From Cymbidium sinense (taxonomy: Eukaryota > Streptophyta > Magnoliopsida > Asparagales > Orchidaceae): 64,000 nucleotides of DNA. Shown piece by piece: positions 46,061 through 57,170 of the stretch. The position numbers were made by a program, and so were the translations under genes. The notes under the pieces were generated by a model. The model searched no databases and was not told the DNA's origin. It saw only the letters and a list, made by a program, of their open reading frames with translations. Numbering within the stretch: the stretch's first letter is position 1; each line of letters opens with the position of its first letter. The stretch covers positions 140,840,040 to 140,904,039 of the forward strand of contig CM038214.1 of assembly GCA_021442155.1 (NCBI GenBank), in the 5' to 3' direction.

Positions 46061-48360
46061 CTTTGATTGAAGTATTAAAGGTGTGCATAAGAGAAGAAAT
46101 AAAATTTGGTGAGAATTCCATGTTAAGGACATGGAGGGAAATCCACTAGGGGATCACACATGGATTGGACATGACATGTGAGGGATCTATGTCGAGGGTG
46201 TAGAAGAAAAACATTTGTTGGGGATAACATTTCAATTTGATTTGATTATATGACTTATCAAAAGAAGATCCATTGGGGAAAAGAATCTATAATCGCTAGG
46301 GATTAAGATCGAGTAAACTTTAATTTGTTTTATTTTAATTGATATGGAGGCATATCTAATAGATATGAGCTCGAGTCCTGGTTTGGGTATATGAACCTTC
46401 TTGTTTAGCCATCTATTGGGGATTAGATTTGAGTTTGATTTCATAAATTTACTTGGGATGTATCCATGGGAATAAGAGTTTGGTTGGATTTCTTTGATTT
46501 AGACTCTATCGGGGAGTTGGTTTAATTTCCACTGAGAGGTTGGTTTTGAATTTTATTTGTTGACTTGTTTATATATGATTTAGGCTCACTAGGGAGAAAG
46601 GTGTGATTTAACTCACGGGAAAATAAGATTGGGTTTAATTTAATCCAAATTAATGTATGGTGTGCAATGGACCCACCGAGAAAGAGTTATATCATCTTTA
46701 TACCTGCTTACAAATCCAAATGCATAATTCTGATTGTGGTTGAGCTAACCTAAGGGGTTGCCTTTCGTTCAATGACTAGGAAGAAGAGAAGAAACTTACA
46801 TCTTCCAAAAAGGAACAATCATAGGGTGACCTTTTAGATGCACAAAAAAGTGAACCTAACCTAGGTGACTAAAGAATGTCGTTGGGGACTTATGTCAACT
46901 CAAAGTAGTATGGAAGAGTTTTATCTTAATTTCATGTGATTTGATATGGTTATTTTGGTTTAGTTTTATTTTGAGTTGAGGGCATATCCGCTAGGGATGT
47001 GAGCTCGGTAAAATTTAAAAGATTTAATTTATGGACCATGTTAGTGTGTGATGGACCCACTGAGAAGGGGCTATATCAAACTTATCCTATCTCAAATTTA
47101 TAAATCCAAAGGTATAGTCTATTGGCTATGGGGTAGAGCTAGCCAACCTAAAGGGTTGCCTTTCAGTGTGCAATGACTAGAAAGAAGGCATAGCAAACTT
47201 ACATCTTCTAAAGGAGGGAAAACCACTGGGGTGATCTATTGGTACCACAACAAATTGAAAAGGACTTATATCAACTCAAGAGTAGTTAGGCAATTCCTAT
47301 AGGGATATTTGCTAACACTTCCCTAAACATAGATGTCTTCTTGAGAAAAAGTATCGCTAGTGGTGTCCTTCTAATCCATAAGTGAATATATATTTTGTTT
47401 ATATGTGTGTGGACCCTGTTGGTGTGCGAGGGACCACACTGAGAAGGAACTATGTCAGCCTATCTCAAATTTATTGGACCATGGGAGAATCACATGATGG
47501 ATTTTAAACCACATATGGTTACTATGAAACGAACCAATCGATAGTAACTCATGTGGAAAGCGAAGGATGTGATCCAAAATAGTGGACGATCGCTAGGGGT
47601 GTACATTATCTTGAGCCCAAGAAAAGAAAGCTTATAGGTGTACGGTGGCCAACTTAAGGAGCAAGCATAGTAGACTTACATCTGCCATGAGTGGTGTATC
47701 ATAAGGTGTAAGAACCAACCAACCTAAGGTGTATCAATCAACATGAGTGGTGTATCTATCATCATAGTGAGAACCAACCAACCTAACATGCCCGTCAGTG
47801 TCCAACGATCAATCTGGAAAGCAAGCATGTAGGCTTACAACTTTCCAAGCGAAACACATCATCGAGATTGTCTATCATCGGTGAGACAAATACTATCTGA
47901 CCTAGTATGAGCAATAAGCATGGAGCCCCAAAGAAGGATTGGAAACATACTAGAAGCAGTCATGAGGGAAGGATCTACTAGAGGACTTATCCTAAACTTT
48001 AAATATATACTTGACCGTAAGGCATGAACTAATCCAAGAAAGTATAGTAGACTCAACTTCTTAAACAAATCCAACATGAGGTAGCTTATAGCCAAAGAAG
48101 GCCTACCAAACTAATAAGCGCCGCGTGTAATGGCCAAATAAAGAAGAAAATGTAAACTTACATACTCAAAGCAAGAAGACCACTAGGATGACACACTAGT
48201 AGGGTAGCATGCCGACTAGCAAAGAGTGCCACTAGAGTGTTATCTCACCTCAAAGTAGCCCGACACAAAAGATACATGTTTATTTTATATGTTTTTGTGT
48301 AGTTTGTATTTATTTTGTGTCGATGAAGGATAGGATGTCACTCTGGTTCCTTACACATAC
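46061..48360 (-). repeat. Tat 3'-region tandem repeats, minus-strand copy
   Basis: On the minus strand the GATGTAAGTTTGCTATGC, AAAGGCAACCCTTTAGG and TGGGTCCATCACACACTAAC marks correspond to units of the + strand 3' region (29063 and following). They recur with ~0.4-0.5 kb spacing (near 46790, 47200 and 47660 on +). Small frames here (46232-46444 and 47859-48095, minus) are not conserved and are rejected. Confidence 0.7.
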
Positions 48361-48361
48361 C

Positions 48362-49600
48362 CTAAACACATCGTGGTGGATTTAAAAATAGGAATACTTT
48401 CAATATGGAAGAGATTGAATTTGAAATGTTATTTTCATTGATGATAAATATTTTCAAACATGATTTATATTGTTTCTTTAAGTAGAGCCCAATGGTTGGA
48501 AGCATTGGGAGCTCTCCCTCATGATTAAAAAATTGAGAAGATCTTCCTTGGTAGGCCTTCTCTATGGAAAAAGGGCCTTCCCAAGTGGGTTCAAACTTGC
48601 CTCCCATCTTATGATGGGAAATAATTAGTATCCTTAAAACTAAAATAAGCTCTCTTACTTGAAAAGCTCTAGAACAAACTAACTAGTTGTGAGCTTGAAT
48701 CATTTTATCTTTATACAACTCAAGGTTTTAGCATGCCCACAGGCTTCTCTTCTCTAAACCTTCAAGGTCTTCTAACCATAACATGGCGTTCTGCTTTATT
48801 GCGATCTTGCTACCCACAGCTATCCTTAGTGATGAGAGTTGGACTTATAATGGTAGAATGGCTTTGGACCCATACAATAAGGAGAAAGGAGTAGATTGAG
48901 TTGGAGTTCTATATGTGATGCGGTAGGTCCACAAAGCTTGAACTAACTGCTCATGGCACTGTCACTTATTATTGTCGAGTGTCTTTTTTAGTATTTGGAT
49001 GAGAGTTTTATTGAAGGCTTCTACTAAGCCATTTTCCCTTGAGTAGTTGATGGTAGAATATCTCCAATATATGTTATGTCTCTGGGAAAAGTTGTAGATC
49101 TCAGTGATCTTGAATGCAGTACCATTATCAGTTATAATTTGTTGAGGCACTCCAAACCTATATACGATATGGTTCCTAAAAAACTGGAGCACATGCTGAG
49201 TTGTGACCTCTCTATGTGGAATCATTTTCATCCATTTAGAAAAGTAGTTAGTAGCAACTAAGATGAACCAATGATCCTTAGAAGTAGGAGGATCATTCAA
49301 ACCCACTATGTCGGTACCCCAACACTCGAATGGCCATGCGGCCAATGTAGGATGTAGAATGTTGGATGGTTGGTGTAGGACCACATCATTTATTTGACAT
49401 TGGTGGCATTGCCTAGCCGTATCCATGCAATCTTTGATCATCGATGACCAGTAGTATCCAATTCTCTTAATCTTGGCTTTCATTTTTGAACTGGATTGGT
49501 TGGCTCCACATAATCCTAAGTCAATCACGATCTTACGGGCTTCATGCTTTTCTAGACAACATAAGCACATATTATCAAAAGACTATCGATACAAGACACC
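48362..49600 (-). pseudogene. Tat integrase, best preserved copy
   Basis: A 202-codon open frame (49570-48962) covers the zinc-binding region and catalytic core: IGYYWSSMIKDCMDTARQCH, AAWPFECWGTDIVGLNDPPT, YFSKWMKMIPHREVTTQHVL, RFGVPQQIITDNGTAF and ENGLVEAFNKTLIQILKKTL. The catalytic triad is present as D87, D148 and E184. The zinc-finger cysteines C55 and C58 remain, but the two histidines expected in HEGLCGAH read as D17 and N24, so the finger is probably lost. Beyond the frame, QALWTYRITYRTPTQS, LLYGSKAIL and, at 48607-48362, MGGKFEPTWEGPFS to IGLYLKKQY continue to the polyprotein end in other frames. It cannot act alone because RT and gag are missing. Confidence 0.85.
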
Positions 49601-50460
49601 ATCAATAAGAGCATAGGAAAGTGCTCTCTACTTCATCTAATGGGCTTGAGACTTCTCTTGTGGTAGTTTACCTTTATTTAGGTAATTCATGAATGTTTGC
49701 CTCAAATCTAACTCCTCATCCTACTTGAAATGGCAACCTTCCAATCAAGAGAGTATTTTTTGATGAGTTCAATATCAATAAGGGATAACACTTGTCTATT
49801 TTTGACCTTTATTGATATGGACTCATCTTCTAGACATGCCAACTTGCATATGCTACAACATTCTCTCCTTAAGGAATCTTATAACTAGTAACCTCGAGTT
49901 GGGCCAACAACTCTATGGTGTACTTGTAGATGGAGCCTAAGCTTTTTAACCCATAGACTCAATTTAGTTGTCAAAACTAGCTAATCACTAAAGATGTTGT
50001 TCGGATTCTTAGAGTAATGATAACTGCAATTAGAGCATTATATTCAACTTCATTATTGAGGATTGAACAAATGATATGAGAATCTCATCACATCACTGCC
50101 CAGCGTTAAGAGAACTATTCCTACCCTTCCATTCTAGAATAGTAGATTGTGGTTCTCCTTAGAGTGGAAGCTACACCATCAAAGTACATCTCCCAGGTAA
50201 ATGCTAATATCCCCTAAGTTCATGAATTATTCATCAAGGAGATCATCACTGCAGAGAAGTGGGTGTGTTGCTAAAAAATTTGCTAGTAGTTATCCTTTCA
50301 CCAAAGAGGGGTATGAAGGTAATGTCAAACTACGAGAGGATCATCGATCATCAAGCCAACCATCCATAAAACATTGATCATGTCATGAGATACTGTAATG
50401 GATTGATCCTAGAGATTAAGTTCACCTTATGAGGAAGCAGGATGCAAAGATTAAACCTAG
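49601..50460 (-). pseudogene. aRNH and RNase H remnants of the minus-strand Tat element
   Basis: On the minus strand WEMYFDGVAS (aRNH start, near 50195) keeps the FDG that the + copy has as FDC, and NNEVEY follows near 50050. Upstream, the RNase H tail (sequence matching INPLQYLMT and LVKG) extends to 50460, with a ~19-base deletion relative to 24024-24042. The reading frame is broken throughout. Confidence 0.75.
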
Positions 50461-53400
50461 AAAATGTAAAGGGTGTTTTGAAATTACTTAAGCTAAACCC
50501 CTTAGCTTAATTAATTTTTGTGAGCCAAATTACATTAGGTGCATTGAAAATTAAAATTCCTTGTGAGTTTTATGTCATCTCATTGACTCATAATTATTTG
50601 GTTATTTATTTTGAGGTGGTGTAAGGGTTAATTAATTTATTTAATTATATCTTAACCTAATCAATGCATAAAATAGATCTAATTATCTAAAAATTAAACA
50701 AAAATATCAAACACATGTGGGAATGGGTTAAGAGCGAAACTCATCTCACCTTTTCAAAATTAAACAAACTTCAAACTAAACAAAAATCACTTTGAGTTCA
50801 CTTTTATTTATTTTAAATTTTCTTATTCTATAAGAATGTCTTTAGGAGGTAAGTGAAATGAACTTGTTTACATGATTTCATTGCTTTTAATATTTCTCCA
50901 ACATGTTAAATTTGTATGTCATGTGGTTTCATGCATAAATATTTTTCAAATTCAAATTTAAAAATGAAATTGTTTACTTTATGTCAAGTTTGCATGTGTT
51001 GGCTAAAGTAGAAATATGAATGGCTATTATCACTACTAAATCCAAATTATTTTAAAAATACATAAATCAAATACCAAATATGAAAGTATGCTACTTATAT
51101 TTTAATTATGATTTTCATGTGATAGATTATAAAGGCATGCTTATATGTTTCCTTTCCATTCTTATGTTGGTATAGTTTTGAATAGAGTTTGTAAGTAGGG
51201 ATTCATTTGAAAAGAACCCAACAATTACTTAATTCCATACCCTATTCATCCCTATGCTATCACTTAAGAAGGGTTACCTATACTTGCATACATAAATTGC
51301 ATAATAAAATGAATCCATTAAACAACTTTTGCATTCTCTTTTCTATTTCATTTCTTTATATACATATGTTTGTATTTATGGGATATTAGTCTAGAAAATC
51401 TTGAGGTTATGAGGCTTTAGCTAAGTAGGTCATGTACACACCTCTAGTTAACAATGGTACTGCACTCACTTATGCCTTTCTTACTTTCATGTGTGTATGT
51501 GAAAATTTGGATAATTCTTTCTACTTAAGAAAATCATGCATATTCAACTTCTAAATTTCCTTAAATAAATTAGCATGCATCATAAAGTGTGTTAAATACT
51601 CTCATTTGTATGTATAGATATGCTTATGGTCCATCCATCATATATATATATTAGGAAAGAAATGAAGTAATGTGTGTTATGTGAATTTTGATTCATTTTA
51701 TTTAATCTTAAAATGCCTTTCTTTTTGAATAGATTTGTTTAGAGTTCTTCAAAATTTAGGATTAATTAAAAGATTTAATCAAAACATTCACCTAAACAAA
51801 ACTAAAATGTGAATCTACTTTAGAAATTACTTAGGTTAGGGAAGGAAAGAAAAGTTCTCTTCTCTTTCCCTCTCTTCATAACTTAGTAATTAATTGTAGG
51901 ATCGACTTAAAATAAATAAAAACATGAAATAAAATCAATCCAAAATAATTAAACAACTCAAATGAATCCCTCCTCTAAGTTGAACATGTTCTTCACACTT
52001 AGAAAATTTGAACCTAAATCCATAGCTAAGCATACCACACAAGCCTTCAAAGCACACATATTAGCCTAAGTCACCACTTCTAGCTTTAGGTTAGGTCGGT
52101 GCATGGTTTGATGTTTATTTTGTTTTGTGATATATGTTTTAAACTAGATGTTAGGATGTATGCTCGTAGAATGAATGGTAGGATGTTCTTAACTATTCTT
52201 TTTGGGGTTTGCTTAAGGGTGCTATCATAAATAATAATATATATGGTTTTTCTTGCAGGTGCTTTATACCCAAAACCATAATCTATAGGTTAGGTTGACT
52301 TAGTCACCCATGTGTGGGGAGATAAGTCCAGTATACATTCTTAGTATTTGTGTGGTTTATTTTAGCTAACCTTTATTTTGCAGGTGTTAGTTAGATTTCC
52401 ACTTTTTCTTTTCATGTAAATTTGTGCAATTAGGGTTGTGAAATAATTATTATGGGGGATTAGGATGAGCATTGGTCATAAGATCTTATCTTATACACCA
52501 TGTGAAGTCTTGGAGCATCTTTCTTCCAACCATCCAAAATAAGGAACCAAAGAAGAAAGAAGAAAAGAAGAAAGAAGAAATAAAGCTTGATGACCCCACA
52601 TAATAATGAATTCCTTACTTAATTGTAATTTAATTATAATCTGAGTTGTATAAGGGTAGAGCTCAGCTACCCACATTTGTTATTTTGAGTTTGCATGGTG
52701 GTGCTCGACCACAATGGCCTTTTATTCTTTTTGCAATTAGCTTTATAAATTGGATGGTGATTTATTTAGCTTTTGCATTAAGTGACTTGCTTTTTCCTAG
52801 TTTCTTCCTTACTTTATGTATGGTCAAGATGTGGATTAGGCTCTTTAGGGAAAAAAATCTTTTACCCAACATAAAAACTCAAACTAAAATACACAACTCA
52901 TAATCTCATCGAAAGCTTAGGTTTAAAATCAAGATAAAAGAATTAGCAACCCCATAGCTGGATGAGCATTTCTTTTCTAATATCATGAATAAATGCATCT
53001 AGTTTCACTCTTGATTGGAGGGCTTCCACCTTTTTTAGAAAAACTTGGCTTGACTTTTGAGAGCCATGGTGGAAACTCACCTCCTCCCATCTCACGATTT
53101 TGGCCAATAACCTTCTTTCTCATACATTACTTAAATGAATCCTATTATCCTGTGTTAAGATAATTATCCAAAAATAAAATTAAAATGAAATTTGAATGTC
53201 ATTAGATTTAGGTCATTTGAAGCATGCTTTTTACATGATCTAGTCTTTTTAAGGAGTGAGTTTAAGGACTTAGTCTCTTTCTAAATAAATAACAACCTAG
53301 CTATCTTGCATAAGAATAATGACTTGTCTACATATAATTAAAATCATAGGAGTTAGTTGGTATCCACCCCCAGGTGGTTGTAAGTCCAAGCTATCGGGTG

Positions 53401-54125
53401 GTTTATCCTCTCTTGTTGAGACAAACCAAATACCCATTTTTCATCTTAGATTTAGGTTGTGCTTTCTCGCCAAAGCTCCCTAGATTTAGGTTCTCAGGTT
53501 GCTTCTCTCCTTTGTGGTCCATAAGCTTAATTCCTTATCTATTATACATTTCCTTAATCTTGTGTTAAGGAATCATAAGTCCTAAATTTCTAATGAAAAA
53601 TTTAACTCAAACAAACTAAATCAATTTCAAAAATGTAAAGCCCAACCGTAGGATAATTTGAGATCCTTGTTAGGTTTCATAACATCGTGGGCACCTCCTA
53701 GTTATCTTCCATTTTGGCTTCGATAATGAACTAATCAATTGATTAGTATTTTCTTATTAAAATCTTTAATGTCAATGATCATTTAACTTAATCGAGACTT
53801 TTCCTAAGGAATCCCCATTTCTTAGGATGTAATTAATTATGGGGGCTTTCCCCTATAGAGAACTTAATGAACCCAATTTAAAATAAACCCTGCTTTACTT
53901 TTCCATATAAAATAGGGGAAGAATCTCTAGCAGACCCATCATCCTTAAGAGTCCTTATTGAGGTGATTAGGTCCATTAAAGGGTAGTGACTGCCTTTCAA
54001 GATAGTACACTAATTCTTGATGTACATCACCAATAATACATCCTGTGGATCTGCATGGATCTTAAAAAGATGATTTTCTATAAGCTTGCCTCTTTCATTT
54101 CTCCCAACAAATTTGAAAGGTGACT
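50461..54125 (+). mobile_element. Tat LTR 3' part plus leader, + strand fragment
   Basis: From 50461 the sequence follows the LTR from its position equivalent to ~14930 (TTAAGCTAAACCCCTTAGCTTAATTAA), through TAAGTCACCACTTCTAGC at 52068 and ACCCATGTGTGGGG at 52305. It continues past the point where the first element jumps to its hairpin array (~52570), giving about 1.5 kb of leader that the first element lacks. That extra leader (52600-54100) matches the minus strand of 57170-55690 closely. No coding domain is present; frames at 52646-52903 and 53374-53568 are not conserved in the partner copy. Confidence 0.8.
52654..52712 (+). other. Two conserved stem-loops at the LTR/leader border
   Basis: The first is GGGTAGAGCTCAGCTACCC (52654-52672, stem GGGTAG/CTACCC). 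The second is GTGGTGCTCGACCAC (52698-52712). In the minus-strand relative the first reads GGGTAGAGCTCGGCTATCC, with a G-T pair replacing G-C. The second reads TGTTGTACGACAACA (57132-57118), a different sequence that still pairs fully. The kept pairing suggests an RNA structure near the LTR end, for example a processing or primer-binding context. No tRNA-matching primer site was recognised. Confidence 0.5.
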
Positions 54126-54177
54126 CCCATATTATGTTTAACCACTGAGGAGTGACTTTGAATTTGATTTAAATTTA

Positions 54178-55240
54178 GAACCCACATTCAACAAATTTTG
54201 GTATGTTAAATGAGGTTCAAATGTTTTGGAGAGGCTCTTAATTAATGCTTCCGTTAGCTCACAATTAAATTTGATTTTATGTTTTGGACCCTTATTTAAC
54301 AAATTTGGGTATGCTAAATGGAGGGTCAATTGAATTTATTTTGGATTTAATTTTGGAATCTTCACTTAGCAAATTTATGTATGCTAAAAGAGATATGAGG
54401 GCATGTTTGAAAATAATTTTTGAATGCATTTTTGTTGTTTGTGATGATGTGTGTCATGTGTTTGATTTGTTGAATTTGATTTTAAAATGGGATCCTTAGA
54501 AAATTTTGGTATGCTAAGTGATGCCCAATGTGTTTGATGTTTTTTGATTTGATTTTGAAAAATGAGACCCTTACTTAACAAACTCGATATTAAGTAGGCT
54601 CAAGTGTGTTTGATGAGTTTGTTTCATTTTGTTTTGAAAAGGAGAACTTCTATTTAACAAATGTGGTATGTTAAATAAAGTTCAATTTGTTAAATAAAGT
54701 TCAAATTGTTTTCAATTTTAAAAAGGTGGACTGTCATTTGACAAATTTGGGTATGTCAAATGGTGTTCAAGTGTGTTTGATTTTTTTGTGATTTTAAAAA
54801 GGGAACTCTACTTAGCAAATGTGGGTATGTTAAGTAGAGTCCAATTTGATTTTGATTTTGAAAAAGTGAATTCTCATTTGACAAATTTGGCTATGTCAAA
54901 TGGAATTCAAATTTGTTTTAATATTTAGTGATTTTGGAAAAGGGGACTTCCAGTTAACAAATTTAGGTATGTTAAATGGAAATCAATTATAGTTTTCTTT
55001 TTGATTTTCAAAGATGGTATATTTGTGTGTGATGTTGCTTTTGAAAAGAGATTCCAACTTAGCACATAGGATGTGCTAAATGAAAATTTCAATTTTATGT
55101 CACGATCTTGTTTGAAAATAAAATCTTCATTCAACAAGCTTAGGTGTGTTGAATGGAGATTACTATTTTGAAATATGTGCTTTTCAAAAAGGATTTTAAA
55201 ATTATTTGATTTTATATTTTTAAAAGAACCTCCATGTAAC
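54178..55240 (-). repeat. Tandem hairpin array in Tat leader, copy B (about 13 units)
   Basis: Units recur every ~65-130 bp, mostly near 80, starting near 54183, 54293, 54364, 54497, 54573, 54651, 54735, 54805, 54875, 54954, 55059, 55128 and 55217. Perfect stems on + include TATTTAACA/TGTTAAATA (54651-54677), CATTTGACA/TGTCAAATG (54735-54762 and 54875-54902), TTAGCACAT/ATGTGCTAA (55059-55079) and CATTCAACA/TGTTGAATG (55128-55155). ACTCTACTTAGCA/TGTTAAGTAGAGT (54805-54840) pairs with one wobble. Loops resemble AATTTGGGTA. Pairing is retained while stem sequence changes. Confidence 0.85.
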
Positions 55241-57100
55241 AATCATGGATGTTCTTGCAAGAGGTTTGGTTATCTTTAAATGTAGATATTTTGTAATGTG
55301 AATTTTAATTTGAGAAGTGCTATTTGAAATTATATATTTTTTCAAAGAGTTTATTTTCTTAAGTATGAAATGAACCTTGCCTCACCAAGAGAATGGTAAA
55401 GAGGTTCTAAATTTTTATTCATCTCCTTTAGTTAATTAAAATTTTTATTTACCTATTGGGGTACCCAATAGGGGTTTTAAGACCAACATGTAGTGAGGTC
55501 TTAAAAGCTAAAGGATGTTAGCTAGCTCAACCTAATGATGAAATAGGCTAAGTGCCAACCGAAAGAAAGATAGTCTTGGAGTCATATAAAATACAAGTCC
55601 ACTGTAGATGTTTGGAGACAATAATTGCTACTAGAGATGGAGAGAGGAACTCTCCCCAGTGGAGTCTCTAGAAAAATCTATGGTGTTTATTTTTTATATG
55701 TGGGACACCATGCAGATCTTAGGGGGTACTTATTGAAATGATCGAGTATGGCATTAGGAAAAGATGCAGCATCTCAAAAGATAAAAATCATTACCCCATA
55801 ATGGACATAATCACCTAAGAAGGACTTCAAAGACATGATGGGTCTTCAAATGTACCAAAGATATTTCCCCTACTTTACATGGAAAAGTAAAGTAGGGTTT
55901 ATATTAAGCCGGGTTCGTTAAGTTCCCTATGGAGGCTAGCCTCCATTATTAATTACATTCTAAGAGATGTGAATCCGTTATGAATACTCTCGATTAAAGT
56001 GTCAATTAAAGTCATCAATGATTTTAAGGCTAGACTATCACAGGATTAGTTGTATTATAAAATCAAGTGGGAAAACCAAAGGAGAATACTTATTATCGAA
56101 GCCAAAGCAAACGAGTAGAAAATGCTCTTTATACTAGAAAACCTAGTGAGCATTTGAACTTATCCTATAATTTGGCTTTATAATTTTGAAATTAAAGAGA
56201 AGATCAATAGTGTTAAAGTTGACATTTCATTAGAAAGCTAAGACTTGTAATCTAACAACACAAGATTGTGGAGATGCCTAAAAGGTGAGGATGTATGCTT
56301 GTAGCTCAAAATAAACAACGACCTCAGATCATAAATCTATGAAGCTTTAGTATAAGCCAAAGTGTGGCCAAAATCTAAGTGAAAATGGGCATATGGTTTA
56401 ACTCCATAGAGAGGATAAACTGCCCAACTGTTGGACTAACAACCGCCTGGAGTGGAAGCCAGCTAACACCTCCTATGCTTTAAATCCATGAAGTTTTATC
56501 ATATGATTTGTAAGATTAGTTAGGCTATTATTTAATTAGAAAGAAACTAAACTTCTTAAACCCACTCCCTATGAGACTAAAGCATGAGTGGTATGAGCAT
56601 ATGACTTAGTCTAGTGCAAAATCCTTTCAAATTTTATTTATTTTGACACTTAATTTTCACATAAGCTTTTGGTTTCTGATGCCTACATGCATGATGAAAT
56701 AAGGTTGTTGGCTAAATAAATAAGAAAGGGGTGTTTTCCAACACAAGGGATGCCCTCAAGAATTCCACTATCGTGCAAGGATAGAAATCCTTTATTTTCG
56801 AGAGTGAAACAATATGATGTGCATGTTGTTGGCCATTCAACATTCAATTAAGGGGTTGTTAAATCTTTTAATTATCTTGATTTATGTCTAAGGCTTTATG
56901 TGAGGTTATGAATTGCTTAAAACTTTAGCTATGAGTTATAGTTGGGTAGAAAGGTTAATTTTTTTCTAAGAGTCTAATCACATTCCAGGCCACACATTCA
57001 AACATCAAACATATAAGGAAACTAAGAAAAGCAAGCCATCCTAATTGTGCACGTTAAACATAACATCAAACCATTTTTCTAGCTAAGGTAAAATAATAAC

Positions 57101-57170
57101 AGGCCAGTGCGGTAGGGTGTTGTCGTACAACATGAAAAGAAAAATGGATAGCCGAGCTCTACCCTTATAC
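57101..57170 (-). other. Stem-loops at LTR/leader border, minus-strand copy
   Basis: These are the counterpart of 52654-52712. TGTTGTCGTACAACA at 57118-57132 (+ strand) is a 6-bp stem with a 3-base loop, and GGATAGCCGAGCTCTACCC lies at about 57148-57166. They are at the same place relative to the LTR in both copies. Confidence 0.5.

Larger units (their letters stand above)
46061..50460 (-). mobile_element. 3' half of a second Tat element (RNase H to 3' repeats)
   Basis: Read on the minus strand, the order is RNase H tail, aRNH, integrase, polyprotein end and the 3' tandem-repeat region, as at 24000-29300 of the + strand element. It breaks off at ~50460 inside RNase H (the sequence corresponding to FASQKLWHYMLSH), where + strand LTR sequence takes over. 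No 3' LTR is found on its far side; AT-rich satellite begins instead at ~46060. Confidence 0.82.
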
